From NCBI GenBank assembly GCA_050953105.1, contig JBMNMA010000001.1, positions 62,001-126,000 of the forward strand: DNA of 64,000 bases, in the 5' to 3' direction. This DNA is from UBA1206 sp050953105. Its GTDB lineage: Bacteria > Bacillota > Clostridia > Oscillospirales > CAG-382. Within the stretch, counting starts at the first letter, position 1; each line of letters opens with the position of its first letter. The translations under genes were made by a program, and so were the position numbers. This document shows, piece after piece, positions 50,890 to 60,389 of the stretch. The notes beneath the pieces were generated by a model. That model was not told the DNA's origin and did not search any database. It saw nothing but the letters and a program-made list of their open reading frames with translations.

Positions 50890-51558
50890 ATGAATGGTCC
50901 TGCCGTGTTTTTACCCTTCTATAACAAGCTTGACGGCAGACAAAAAGAAATTTTAATATCATCAATACAAAGCAGGCATTTTTCCAAGGGGGATATAATC
51001 CACCAGGGCGGCGACTGCGAGGGGCTTATTGTGGTAGCTTCCGGCAGGATAAGGGTGTATGCCCTGTCCGACGAAGGCAAGGAGATAACCCTTTACCGGC
51101 TGCTTGAAAGGGATATATGCCTGTTTTCGGCATCCTGCATTATGCCCAGCCTTCAGTTTGAGGTGCTGGCCAATGCCGAAACCGAAACGGATGCCTTTAT
51201 CATTCCGGCGTCGGTGTATAAAAGCCTAATGGCGGAATCGGCGGTAGTGGCAAACTATACGAATAATCTGCTGGCAAGCCGTTTTTCCGATGTTATGTGG
51301 CTTTTCGACCAGATTTTAAATAAAAAGCTGGACACCCGCCTTGCCGCATTTTTGATAGAAGAAAGCCAGCTTAATGACAGCAACACCCTAAAACTCACCC
51401 ATGAGGATATTGCCAATCACCTGGGCAGCATAAGAGAGGTTATAACACGAATGCTTAAATACTTTGCCGCCGAAGGCCTGGTTTCGCTAGGCCGGGGAAA
51501 GATAACCCTTGTGGATGTTCAAACACTGTCAGATCTGGCAAAAGACAGTTTAAAGTAA
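50890..51558 (+). CDS. Crp/Fnr-family transcription regulator
   Basis: The 222-residue protein has an N-terminal cyclic-nucleotide-type jelly roll (about 25-130) with HQGGDCEGLIVVASGRIRVY. A C-terminal winged helix has recognition helix IANHLGSIREVITRMLK. Cys residues around DICLFSASCIM might allow redox or metal sensing, but no Fe-S motif like that of Fnr is seen. It is upstream of a thiol-redox gene set and is a likely regulator of it. It is 21 bp downstream of pilT. Confidence 0.9.
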   Translation: MNGPAVFLPFYNKLDGRQKEILISSIQSRHFSKGDIIHQGGDCEGLIVVASGRIRVYALSDEGKEITLYRLLERDICLFSASCIMPSLQFEVLANAETETDAFIIPASVYKSLMAESAVVANYTNNLLASRFSDVMWLFDQILNKKLDTRLAAFLIEESQLNDSNTLKLTHEDIANHLGSIREVITRMLKYFAAEGLVSLGRGKITLVDVQTLSDLAKDSLK

Positions 51559-51630
51559 TGTAGCAAAGTTACGGAAGAAACATTTATTTTGGGGTATCCT
51601 TATAGCGAAAACAATTAAGGAGGACGCAAG

Positions 51631-51957
51631 ATGTCTGTTTTAACCGTAACAAAGGAAAACTTTAAGAATCTGGTGCTGGAATCCGAATCTCCGGTGGTGC
51701 TTGACCTTTGGGCCACCTGGTGCGGCCCCTGCCGTATGCTTACCCCGGTTATAGAGGAGCTGGCCGATGAACACCCCGAAATTTCTTTCGGAAAAATTAA
51801 CGTTGACGATGAGCCCGAACTGGCAAACGTCTTCAACACCACCTCCATTCCCATGCTTGTCTTTATGAAAGATGGCAAAGTGGAAAGCGTATCCGTCGGC
51901 TACAAGTCGAAAGAGCAGATAGAAAGACTGCTAAAGCCATGGCGGGTAAGATTATAG
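51631..51957 (+). CDS. trxA: Thioredoxin
   Basis: The 108-residue protein has the active site WCGPC in LWATWCGPCRM and the cis-Pro in STTSIPML-like TTSIPMLVFM. AAGGAGG lies 7 nt before the ATG. It overlaps the rhodanese gene by 19 nt, so they are coupled. No thioredoxin reductase is in the window. Confidence 0.95.
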   Translation: MSVLTVTKENFKNLVLESESPVVLDLWATWCGPCRMLTPVIEELADEHPEISFGKINVDDEPELANVFNTTSIPMLVFMKDGKVESVSVGYKSKEQIERLLKPWRVRL

Positions 51958-52313
51958 TCATTGTATTTACAATAATATTGGCGGTGGTTGGTGTTATGAT
52001 AATTTTTCAAAAAAAGTCGGCCGATATAAACGGCTATGTTGAAGAAATTAAAACTGTTACAGGTGCATTGCTGGTGGATGTCCGTACTCCACAAGAATAT
52101 GCCGCAGGGCATATTCCGGGGAGTATAAACATACCCCTTGAAAGAATACTTGATATTAAGAATGTTATAGGTGATAAAAATACCCCGCTTTATGTTTACT
52201 GCCGCAGCGGACGGCGCAGCAGTCAGGCGGCAGCCGAGCTTGAAAAAGCCGGTTACAGGCAGGTTGTAAACATAGGGGGAATAATAGATTACAAAGGCAA
52301 GATTGAATACTGA
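51939..52313 (+). CDS. Membrane-anchored rhodanese-domain protein
   Basis: The 124-residue protein has an N-terminal membrane helix (about 4-22) and a single rhodanese domain (about 30-120) with the active loop CRSGRRS and DVRTPQEYAAGHIPGS. The Cys loop should carry sulfane sulfur. The overlap with trxA and the following CoADR-rhodanese fusion suggest a shared role in persulfide handling. The helix places the active site on one side of the membrane; whether inside or out is not clear from the sequence. Confidence 0.9.
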   Translation: MAGKIIVIVFTIILAVVGVMIIFQKKSADINGYVEEIKTVTGALLVDVRTPQEYAAGHIPGSINIPLERILDIKNVIGDKNTPLYVYCRSGRRSSQAAAELEKAGYRQVVNIGGIIDYKGKIEY

Positions 52314-52334
52314 TTATAATTGGGGGGAGTTTTT

Positions 52335-53981
52335 ATGAAGGTTGTAATTATCGGCGGCGTGGCAGGGGGAGCATCCGCAGCCGCAAGGCTGAGACGGCTT
52401 GACGAAAAGGCGGAAATTTTAATACTTGAAAAAGGTGACTTTATTTCCTTTGCCAACTGCGGACTTCCCTACCATGTGGGGGGTGTTATACCGGAACGGC
52501 GGGCATTGTTTTTACAGTCCCCAAAGTCCATGAAAGTAAGGTATAACATTGACGTAAGGCTTAAAAACGAGGTTGTTTCTATCAACCGCCAAGAAAAAAC
52601 GGTTACCGTAAAAAAGCTTGAAAGCGGCGAAACCTACAAAGAACCCTACGATAAGCTTATTATCGCCACAGGCTCGGTTCCCGTCAGACCGAACATTCCC
52701 GGTATTGACAGCCAGAAAATAAAAACCATCTGGTCGGTAAACGACACGGATGATATTTTAGGCTTGATAAGCAAAGAAAACGTTAAATCCGCCGTGGTGG
52801 TGGGCGGTGGCTTTATAGGTCTTGAAATGGCCGAAAATCTTACTGCTCTCGGCATAAAGGTTTCGGTGGTGGAAATGCTTGACCAGGTTATGCCCCCCAT
52901 TGATTACGAAATGGCGGTGCTTGTCCACAACCAGCTTGAAGCCAAAGGGGTTGACCTTTATCTGTCCGACGGGGTTACATCCTTTAACGATAACGGCGTC
53001 ATTGAGGTAAATCTAAAAAGCGGAACGAAGCTTGAAGCAGGGCTTGTTATTTTAGCCGCCGGAGTAAGACCCAACAGCGCTCTTGCCAGGGATGCCGGCC
53101 TTGAAACCGGCCAAAGGGGCGCCATTGCGGTTGACGATAGTCTTAGGACATCCGACAATGACATTTACGCCGTGGGGGACGTTATTGAGGTTACCGATTT
53201 TATCTTCGGGGACAAAACCGCAATTCCCCTTGCAGGGCCTGCCAACAAGCAGGGGCGGATTGCGGCCGACAATATTGCCGGGCTGAATTCCGTCTATAAG
53301 GGAACGCAGGGTTCGTCGGTGGTAAAGGTGTTTGATCTTACGGTGGCATCCACCGGGGCAAACGAAAAAGCCCTTATAAAACGGGGGATTGAATACGAAA
53401 AGGTTTATGTGGTTCAAAACTCCCATGCCAATTATTTCCCCGGCGCAAAGCAGATGACAATAAAGCTGCTTTTTTCACCCGACGGCAAAAAAATATACGG
53501 CGCCCAGATTGTGGGCTACGACGGAGTGGATAAGCGGATTGACGTTGTTGCCACAACCATAAGGCTTGGCGGATCGGTTTATGACCTGAAAGACCTTGAA
53601 CTTGCCTATGCTCCCCCCTATTCCTCGGCAAAAGACCCGGTGAACATGGCAGGGTTTGTGGCCGAAAACCTTTTATCCAGCAAGGTCAGGTTTTGCGACT
53701 GGGACGAGGTTGACAAAGACAAGGATGCCCTGCTTATAGATGTCAGGGAACTTTCAGAGGTAAACTCCTTTGCGGTGCCGGGAGCGTTAAATATAACCTT
53801 AGGCGAACTTAGGGGGAAAATTAACGAGCTATTGCCCTACAAAAACAGGCATATAATAATCTTTTGCGCCGTGGGTGTGCGGGCATACAATGCTTACAGG
53901 ATACTTGTTCAAAACGGATTTGAAAATGTTTCGGTTTATCCCGGCGGCAGCAAGTTTTATAAAGACACCCATTGTCTGTAA
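52335..53981 (+). CDS. CoA-disulfide reductase/persulfide reductase with C-terminal rhodanese domain
   Basis: From the ATG at 52335 (GGGGGGAG upstream) the protein has 548 residues. An FAD/NAD(P)H pyridine nucleotide-disulfide oxidoreductase (about 1-440) has IIGGVAGGASAAARLRR and a single active-site Cys in SFANCGLPYHVGG. A C-terminal rhodanese domain (about 450-545) has the active Cys in FCAVGVRA. This is the CoADR-RHD layout, which reduces CoA disulfide or per- and polysulfides. With the thioredoxin and membrane rhodanese it forms a sulfane-sulfur module. Confidence 0.92.
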   Translation: MKVVIIGGVAGGASAAARLRRLDEKAEILILEKGDFISFANCGLPYHVGGVIPERRALFLQSPKSMKVRYNIDVRLKNEVVSINRQEKTVTVKKLESGETYKEPYDKLIIATGSVPVRPNIPGIDSQKIKTIWSVNDTDDILGLISKENVKSAVVVGGGFIGLEMAENLTALGIKVSVVEMLDQVMPPIDYEMAVLVHNQLEAKGVDLYLSDGVTSFNDNGVIEVNLKSGTKLEAGLVILAAGVRPNSALARDAGLETGQRGAIAVDDSLRTSDNDIYAVGDVIEVTDFIFGDKTAIPLAGPANKQGRIAADNIAGLNSVYKGTQGSSVVKVFDLTVASTGANEKALIKRGIEYEKVYVVQNSHANYFPGAKQMTIKLLFSPDGKKIYGAQIVGYDGVDKRIDVVATTIRLGGSVYDLKDLELAYAPPYSSAKDPVNMAGFVAENLLSSKVRFCDWDEVDKDKDALLIDVRELSEVNSFAVPGALNITLGELRGKINELLPYKNRHIIIFCAVGVRAYNAYRILVQNGFENVSVYPGGSKFYKDTHCL

Positions 53982-54002
53982 TTTTAAAAACCCATATAAA
54001 CG

Positions 54003-54031
54003 AAAACAGCCCGTGTCTGCGGGCTGTTTTT
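54003..54031. terminator. Bidirectional terminator between CoADR-RHD and the phosphotransferase-like gene
   Basis: AAACAGCCCG/CGGGCTGTTT (10 bp) with a 6-base loop and TTTTT on the plus strand. The minus strand also ends in TTTTC. It lies between the two convergent stop codons (53981 and 54049). Confidence 0.85.
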
Positions 54032-54048
54032 ATTCGTTAATTTATAGT

Positions 54049-54804
54049 TTACTCGTATTCGACTACGTTGACCCACTTAAGCAGGAATTCCCTTTCGTCG
54101 GGTTTCTTTTTAACCATCTGGGATGCGGCGACAACGGGAAGCCACTTGTTTACATACTGCCTTGCGGTGTCGCTCTTTTTGCAGAAAAGCTTTATATACT
54201 CTTCGGCCAGCTCCTTTTTGCCTTCAAGGCAAAACAGCAGATATGTTCGGGCCACGTCCGCCGAGGCGTTTCCCTGGGTTACATGGGACCAGTCGAGGAT
54301 AAAGGGGACGCCGTCTTCCCTTATTATGATGTTGGACGGGTTGAAGTCCCCGTGGCACACCTTTTTGTGGGTGGGCATGCCCTCAAGACGGGTATGCAGC
54401 TCGTAGCGGATGGTGGCATCAAGCCCCGATTCGCTTATTTTGCGGTGCATTTTGTCTTTGAGCTTGTTTAAAAGCGGCGCGGTTTTGGAATGAACCAGCA
54501 TCTGAAGGTCAACGAACATATTTAGGTATTCGTCAATCTTTTCGGGGTTTTCCTCCATCAGGGCCTGAAGGGTTTTTCCGCTTATATATTCGGAAATTAT
54601 CGCCCATTTGCCGTCGATTTTGGTAACCTCAAGAACCTTGGGAATATTAAGGTCGGTCTCCTCAACCCTTGCCTGGTTTAAGGCTTCGTTGAGAATGTCG
54701 GACTTGGAAAAATCCTCGTCAAACAGCTTTACAACCGTATCCCCTTCACGGTAGATGATTTTGGACTTTCTGACAGCAAGGATTTGCTCGTCCTTGATTG
54801 CCAT
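54049..54804 (-). CDS. Aminoglycoside phosphotransferase-like kinase (TIGR02172-type)
   Basis: The 251-residue protein has the APH fold: VVKLF as a Lys motif, the catalytic HGDFNPSN and the metal motif ILDWSH. The pattern fits the TIGR02172 group of APH-like kinases, whose substrates are unknown. A resistance role is not supported. It is 13 bp downstream of adhE with GGAGGGGTAAC as ribosome binding site, so it is probably in the same transcript. It has no membrane helix. Confidence 0.82.
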   Translation of the reverse strand: MAIKDEQILAVRKSKIIYREGDTVVKLFDEDFSKSDILNEALNQARVEETDLNIPKVLEVTKIDGKWAIISEYISGKTLQALMEENPEKIDEYLNMFVDLQMLVHSKTAPLLNKLKDKMHRKISESGLDATIRYELHTRLEGMPTHKKVCHGDFNPSNIIIREDGVPFILDWSHVTQGNASADVARTYLLFCLEGKKELAEEYIKLFCKKSDTARQYVNKWLPVVAASQMVKKKPDEREFLLKWVNVVEYE

Positions 54805-54817
54805 TGTTACCCCTCCT

Positions 54818-57424
54818 TTATTTATTGCCGTAGTAGGCTTTTAAATACATCTCCTTTATTTCGCTGATAAGCGGATAACGGGGGTTGGCGCCGGTGCACT
54901 GGTCGTCGAAGGCCTGTTCAGCCATTTCGTCAAGGCGGGACAGGAAGTATTGTTCATCGGGAATATAGTCCTTTATGGCAGGTTTTATGCCCACTTTTAC
55001 TTTAAGCTCGTTGATTTTGGCGATAAGTCCTTCCAGCTTTTCCTTGTCGGTGCTGCCTTGGATGCCGAGGTAGTCGGCAATCTCCGCATATCTGGCAAGG
55101 GTGTGGGGGTGGTCATACTGGGGGAAGGTGCCCATTTTAACGGGTGCTTCCTCGGCGTTGAACCTTAACACTTCCTCCATCATAAGGGCGTTGGCTATGC
55201 CGTGGGGGATGTGGTGGAAGGCGCCCAGCTTGTGGGCCATGGAGTGCATTACACCCAGGAAGGAGTTGGCGAAGGCCATGCCTGCAATGGTAGCCGCATT
55301 GGCCATCTTTTCCCTTGCCACCGGGTCGTTTGCCCCGTTTTCATAGGCTCTGGGAAGATAGTCAAATATAAGCTTGGTAGCCTTTAATGCAAGGCCGTCG
55401 GTAAAGTCGGTGGCCAGCATGGAGGCGTATGCCTCAAGGGAGTGGGCAAGGGCGTCGATACCCGATGCGGATGTTAACCCCTTGGGAGCGTTCATCATAA
55501 GGTTGGCGTCCACTATTGCCATGTCGGGCATAAGCTCGTAGTCGGCAAGGGGGTATTTGATACCCGTCTTTTCGTCGGTAATAACCGCAAAGGGGGTAAC
55601 CTCCGATCCGGTGCCGGCGGTGGTGGGAATGGCTATAAAGTAGGCCTTTTCGCCCATTTTGGGGAAGGGGTAAACACGCTTGCGAATATCCGCAAAACGC
55701 ATTGCCATTTCTTCAAAGTCGGCATCGGGATGCTCATACAGCACCCACATGATTTTTGCTGCGTCCATGGCCGAGCCGCCGCCCACAGCGATTATAACGT
55801 CGGGCTTGAAGGATGTCATGGCCTTTGCTCCGGCGGTTGCGGAGGCAAGGGTGGGATCGGGCTCCACTTCCGAGAAGGTGGTGTGGACTATGCCCATTTC
55901 ATTTAATTTATCTTCTATCGGCTTGGTGTAGCCGTTGGCATACAGGAAAGAGTCGGTTACGATAAAGGCCTTTTTCTTGCCCAGCACGCTGCCCAGTTCG
56001 TCAAGAGCAACGGCAAGGGAGCCTCTCTTAATATAAACCTTTTCGGGAGCCCTGAACCAAAGCATATTTTCTCTCCTTTCGGCGACGGTCTTGATGTTAA
56101 GCAGATGCCTTGCGCCTACGTTTTCCGAAACGCTGTTTCCGCCCCAGCTGCCGCAGCCTAAGGTAAGGGAGGGGGCAAGCATAAAGTTGTATAAATCGCC
56201 TATGCCGCCCTGGGCCGAGGGGGTGTTGACAAGTATGCGGCAGGCTTTCATTCTGTCGGCAAAAAGGTTAAGCTTATCCCTTGCGGTAACGTCGTTGAGA
56301 TATACCGCAGCGGTGTGACCGTAGCCGCCGTCAATGACGAGATGTTCGGCTTTGTCGAGGGCTTCGTTAAAGTCCTTGGCGTGATACATGGCAAGGACGG
56401 GGGAGAGTTTTTCGTGGGCGAATTCCTCGGAATGTTCCACACTGGTAACTTCACCTATAAGGATTTTGGTGCTTTCGGGAACGGTAACGCCTGCAAGGGC
56501 GGCAATTTTATATGCGGTCTGGCCCACGATTTTGGCGTTAAGGGAGCCGTTTATAATTATTGTTTTTCTTACCTTTTCGGTTTCGTCCGGGGTTAAGAAA
56601 TAGCAGCCACGACGGATAAACTCTTCCTTAACTTTGTCGTATATGCTGTCAAGGGCGATAACCGACTGCTCGGAAGCGCAGATCATGCCGTTGTCGAAGG
56701 TTTTGGAATGGATTATCGAGTTGACCGCCAGAACTAAATCGGCAGAATCGTCAATAATTGCCGGAGTGTTGCCGGGGCCTACGCCTATGGCAGGCTTGCC
56801 CGACGAATATGCCGCTTTGACCATGCCGGGGCCGCCGGTGGCAAGGATGGTGTCGGCCTCACGCATAAGCAGATTGGAAAGCTCAAGGGAGGGTTCGTCT
56901 ATCCAGCCGATAATCCCCTCGGGAGCACCGGCCTTTACCGCTGCATCAAGCACAAGCTTAGCGGCGGCAACGGTGCATTTCTTTGCCCTGGGATGGGGGG
57001 ATATGACAATGCCGTTTCTGGTCTTAAGGGCAAGCAGGGTTTTGAAAATCGCGGTGGATGTGGGGTTGGTGGTGGGTATAACGGCAGCTATAACCCCCAA
57101 AGGTTCGGCTATCTTTATAATACCGAAAGCCTCATCCCTGTGGATAACACCGCAGGTTTTCAGATTTTTATATGCGTTGTAGATATATTCGGATGCGTAG
57201 TGGTTTTTAATAACCTTATCTTCCACAACACCCATTCCCGTTTCCTCAACTGCCATTCTGGCAAGGGGAATGCGGGCCTGGTTGGCTGCGGTTGCGGCGG
57301 CTTTGAAAATGCGGTCTACCTGCTCCTGGGAAAAGGATGCAAATTTCTTTTGGGCTGACCTAACCTTTTCAAGCATTGCTTCAAAGGTTTCCACGTTGTT
57401 AACTGGGGTTCTTTCAAGTTCCAT
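54818..57424 (-). CDS. adhE: Bifunctional acetaldehyde-CoA/alcohol dehydrogenase
   Basis: The N-terminal aldehyde dehydrogenase half (about 1-440) has the catalytic Cys in NGMICASEQSV. The C-terminal iron alcohol dehydrogenase half (from about 445) has GGGSAMDAAKI and the metal ligands in AHSLEAY and HSMAHKLGAFHHIPHG. It turns acetyl-CoA into ethanol with two NADH, restoring NAD+ in fermentation; the fused enzyme forms spirosomes. The likely start is the ATG at 57424 (868 residues). The frame is also open to a GTG at 57460 with GAAAGG just upstream. It is preceded by a promoter at 57549-57577. Confidence 0.93.
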   Translation of the reverse strand: MELERTPVNNVETFEAMLEKVRSAQKKFASFSQEQVDRIFKAAATAANQARIPLARMAVEETGMGVVEDKVIKNHYASEYIYNAYKNLKTCGVIHRDEAFGIIKIAEPLGVIAAVIPTTNPTSTAIFKTLLALKTRNGIVISPHPRAKKCTVAAAKLVLDAAVKAGAPEGIIGWIDEPSLELSNLLMREADTILATGGPGMVKAAYSSGKPAIGVGPGNTPAIIDDSADLVLAVNSIIHSKTFDNGMICASEQSVIALDSIYDKVKEEFIRRGCYFLTPDETEKVRKTIIINGSLNAKIVGQTAYKIAALAGVTVPESTKILIGEVTSVEHSEEFAHEKLSPVLAMYHAKDFNEALDKAEHLVIDGGYGHTAAVYLNDVTARDKLNLFADRMKACRILVNTPSAQGGIGDLYNFMLAPSLTLGCGSWGGNSVSENVGARHLLNIKTVAERRENMLWFRAPEKVYIKRGSLAVALDELGSVLGKKKAFIVTDSFLYANGYTKPIEDKLNEMGIVHTTFSEVEPDPTLASATAGAKAMTSFKPDVIIAVGGGSAMDAAKIMWVLYEHPDADFEEMAMRFADIRKRVYPFPKMGEKAYFIAIPTTAGTGSEVTPFAVITDEKTGIKYPLADYELMPDMAIVDANLMMNAPKGLTSASGIDALAHSLEAYASMLATDFTDGLALKATKLIFDYLPRAYENGANDPVAREKMANAATIAGMAFANSFLGVMHSMAHKLGAFHHIPHGIANALMMEEVLRFNAEEAPVKMGTFPQYDHPHTLARYAEIADYLGIQGSTDKEKLEGLIAKINELKVKVGIKPAIKDYIPDEQYFLSRLDEMAEQAFDDQCTGANPRYPLISEIKEMYLKAYYGNK

Positions 57425-57548
57425 ATAAGCCCGACATACCGTAGTATTCGGGATGCGCACCTGCCTTTCTTTTTATGCGTCGTCCCTTTGAAATGGATGG
57501 GAAGACAACTGTAACTGCAAATATTATTTGCTAGTTTTATTCATACTT

Positions 57549-57577
57549 ATAATAGCATAAAAAGAAATATCCCACAA
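57549..57577 (-). promoter_or_regulatory. Candidate promoter of adhE
   Basis: On the minus strand TTGTGG (57577-57572) and TATTAT (57554-57549) have a 17-bp spacer, 125 bp before the ATG. I looked for a Rex-type operator (TTGTTAA...TTAACAA) and found only half-site-like TTAACCA near 57578-57584. Confidence 0.5.
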
Positions 57578-57629
57578 TGGTTAATTCCCATAAAAATAAC
57601 CGTCTATAAAAAATGTTTATGTGTAAATG

Positions 57630-60329
57630 TTACTTGCTTTTTTTAAGCTTAAAGGTTGCAAATCCTATTCCGATGGTAATTACACCCACTATAAGCACCA
57701 GAAACCAGGGAAAACTGCCTTTTTTGGGCGGTTTTACATCCATGGCAGAATTTTCCTCCGTCTGACTTTCGGTGCTTTCCAAGGAAGATTCCTCCATAGG
57801 ATTGTTGTAATCGTCCATTGTCTTTTGCAGATTGTTATATAATCCGTCAATATGGGTTTCGTATATAACCTCTGCTTTTAGGTAGTTTTTAAGGGCGTTT
57901 AACGCCTTTTTAATTTCAGAGACCTTTGCCTTTTCACCCTTGTCTATTAACTTTTCGGCTTCATCTATAATGGACAGATATTTTGCCGTGTCCATACCGT
58001 AAACCTCAAACTCGCATATCCCGCCGGAATAATAGGTGTTATAAGGGGCGCAGAACCAGCGTTTAAGCTGAACATATTTTATATAACGGGCTTTGACAAG
58101 GTCAATTTTGACTTCGTCGGTCTGGCGGATACCCTCTTCCCTGCCGGATATTTCATATACCTTTGTATAGTTTTCCCCGTCGGCGGAAACGTAAATTTCA
58201 TAATCGGAAATCCGCTCGAAAAAGTCAATGACTATCCGGTTGACATCCCTTATCTGACCAAGGTCAAGTATCATCCATTGAACATCCTTATCCCTGGCAA
58301 AGGAAAGTCTGGTATTGCGGTCGCCGTCCACCGCCAAAGGCTCGTTTAGTGCATAATCAACCTCAAGGCCGGATACGGTTACATGTTTACCCAGAGCCAT
58401 ATTTGTGTTTAGCTTTTTATCATTTAAGTTAAAATCCGGCGTATTGATGCTAATATTTTCAATTTTGACATTTTTGCTACCCGCTTTTTCAAAGGGAAGG
58501 ACAAAGGTGGAGCTTTCGTTAAGCCTTGGGTTTTTAAGGTTGACCGGCTCGTAATAGAAGGTGTCGTTTACTATAAGCACCGTCTGCTTATTGTCGGCAT
58601 ACAGCTTAATGTTCACCGTGGTTTCAAGGGGGATGATATAATTATAATTAAAAGTATAGGTCTCTCTCTTAAATGCTATCTTACCCTGCGGTGTGATAAA
58701 CAGTTCCCCGTCATCCCCGTCAAGGATAAGGGCATCTTTATAGTCGGAAACTGTGATGTCCGCCGAAAACAGATAGGGGAACCCCACCGATTTAACGGTA
58801 TTAACGTCGTCTCCGTCAAGGGGGAAGGCGGCATAACGGGAGGGGTTGGCGTTACCGGCACGGCGGGACTGAATTTCAAACCTTGATAAAAAGTCGTCTG
58901 CGGAAATGTTTTTGGTCTGCTCTCCTGTCCAGGTCTTTTCCGAAACAAGGCAGACCTGATATCTTACCCGATCAAAAATATCGAACATGGAAAAGCCGCC
59001 CCATTCGGTGTGCCGGTCGTTCCAAAGGCAGAAAGAAGCCCCTTTCAACTGGGGGTGGGTGGGTGAAACGGCGGAGCCCTGGCCGTAGCCCATATAATGG
59101 ACAAACCATGCGGAATATAAAAGCTTTAAGTCAAAGTAATCGGGAAAGCCGTAGTTTCCTCCGGGAACGCAATACAGCCTGCCGTTGTAGCTGTTGATAA
59201 TATCATATCCCATGGAAAACAGTGTCTGATAGTCGGACAAGGATTCCGCCCAGAAGTTTGCCTGGGCGTCGGAGGAAACAGGGGTTTTGCCGTTGAATCC
59301 CTTATCCCCGCCGAAGGCGCCCCAAAAACGGGGGGCGTAGCCCCGGGAGTTTATATGCTTTATAAGGGCATCGGTGTAGGCACGCATTTCCTCGTTAAAG
59401 CCTTCGGGATATTCGTCGGTGCCGAAATGGACCTTTTTTGAAACAAACACCGGGTCTTCGCCGGTTATGTATTCGTCAAACAGTTTTTTTATAAATTCCA
59501 ACGTTTCGGGTTTGGTAATGTCAAGGTGGGCTTTGTCGGAAAGCATAAGATCCGGCACCACGTCAGCAAAGCAGCGGGAATGGGCGGGGGTGTCGATTTC
59601 GGTAATAACCTCCACCCCGTATTCAAGCATTCGCTTTTGGTATTCCCGGTAGTCGGCCTTTGAATAATAGCCGTCGGTAGCGGTAAGCCCGGGAATGTCA
59701 CTTTCAAGGCGGAAGATGTTGTAGTCATTGGCGCCGTTGTCGTTTATATGAAGGTGAATTTCGTTCAACTTAAACCATGCGAAGTATTTTGTTATTTCCT
59801 CCACATATTCAAGGGGTATGTATGCCCTTGCCACGTCTATCATACCCGACCGGACGGGATAGGCCGGCCAGTCGGTGGCTTTGCCTTTAGGGATATATCC
59901 GTCGGCAAAGTGGGACTGGAGAAGAGTTATAATACCGTATAAAAATCCCCTGCCCGTATTTGCCTCGATAGTGATAATATCTTCAATATTTAATATGTAG
60001 CCTTCGTCACCGATTTGGCTGTTGGCGGTAGCTTTAAGGACAATATCCCCGTCCTTTGCAATCCCTGACGAAAAGGCTATGTTAATTCCTGCAATATCTG
60101 AAAAATAGCCGCTTATGATTTCTCTTTGCCCGTCTGTTATAAGGCCCTGGCTTTCGGCAATTATTTTCATTCCCGGCTTTAGGTAAAACCTGCCCTGTTT
60201 ACCCTCCCATGCCCGTATTGCCGGTATAACAGCAGGAGGAGGGTTGGTTCCGTCAGCCGAAGCAGGTATTAAGGCAACACCGGTCATCATTAGCGCAACG
60301 CACATAAGTGCGGATAGGGCTTTTTTCAT
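57630..60329 (-). CDS. Surface beta-N-acetylhexosaminidase (GH20) with discoidin and C-terminal membrane anchor
   Basis: Start at ATG 60329 with AAAGGAC 8 nt upstream (frame open to 60392) gives 899 residues. It has a signal peptide (about 1-26), a GH20b N-terminal domain, the GH20 barrel with LNEIHLHINDNG and the catalytic Asp-Glu pair in VHFGTDEYPEG, and an F5/8 type C (discoidin) domain late (about 660-790). A FIVAR-like segment (about 800-850), a Ser/Glu linker and one membrane helix with basic end (LKKSK) follow. The enzyme would release terminal GlcNAc/GalNAc from glycans outside the cell. It is more plausible as mucin- or glycan-degrading than as peptidoglycan hydrolase; this is inference. 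Confidence 0.9.
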   Translation of the reverse strand: MKKALSALMCVALMMTGVALIPASADGTNPPPAVIPAIRAWEGKQGRFYLKPGMKIIAESQGLITDGQREIISGYFSDIAGINIAFSSGIAKDGDIVLKATANSQIGDEGYILNIEDIITIEANTGRGFLYGIITLLQSHFADGYIPKGKATDWPAYPVRSGMIDVARAYIPLEYVEEITKYFAWFKLNEIHLHINDNGANDYNIFRLESDIPGLTATDGYYSKADYREYQKRMLEYGVEVITEIDTPAHSRCFADVVPDLMLSDKAHLDITKPETLEFIKKLFDEYITGEDPVFVSKKVHFGTDEYPEGFNEEMRAYTDALIKHINSRGYAPRFWGAFGGDKGFNGKTPVSSDAQANFWAESLSDYQTLFSMGYDIINSYNGRLYCVPGGNYGFPDYFDLKLLYSAWFVHYMGYGQGSAVSPTHPQLKGASFCLWNDRHTEWGGFSMFDIFDRVRYQVCLVSEKTWTGEQTKNISADDFLSRFEIQSRRAGNANPSRYAAFPLDGDDVNTVKSVGFPYLFSADITVSDYKDALILDGDDGELFITPQGKIAFKRETYTFNYNYIIPLETTVNIKLYADNKQTVLIVNDTFYYEPVNLKNPRLNESSTFVLPFEKAGSKNVKIENISINTPDFNLNDKKLNTNMALGKHVTVSGLEVDYALNEPLAVDGDRNTRLSFARDKDVQWMILDLGQIRDVNRIVIDFFERISDYEIYVSADGENYTKVYEISGREEGIRQTDEVKIDLVKARYIKYVQLKRWFCAPYNTYYSGGICEFEVYGMDTAKYLSIIDEAEKLIDKGEKAKVSEIKKALNALKNYLKAEVIYETHIDGLYNNLQKTMDDYNNPMEESSLESTESQTEENSAMDVKPPKKGSFPWFLVLIVGVITIGIGFATFKLKKSK

Positions 60330-60360
60330 TTTCAGCAGTCCTTTCACCTTGATATAGGTC

Positions 60361-60389
60361 ATTATACCATATCTGTAATTATAAGGCAA
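60361..60389 (-). promoter_or_regulatory. Promoter of the GH20 gene
   Basis: On the minus strand TTGCCT (60389-60384) and extended -10 TGGTATAAT (TATAAT at 60366-60361) have a 17-bp spacer, 31 bp before the ATG. Confidence 0.8.

Noticed and set aside
54049..54804. Aminoglycoside resistance gene
   Set aside because: The APH fold is present, but the pattern fits the TIGR02172 group and the gene is in a fermentation transcript, not in a mobile or resistance context.
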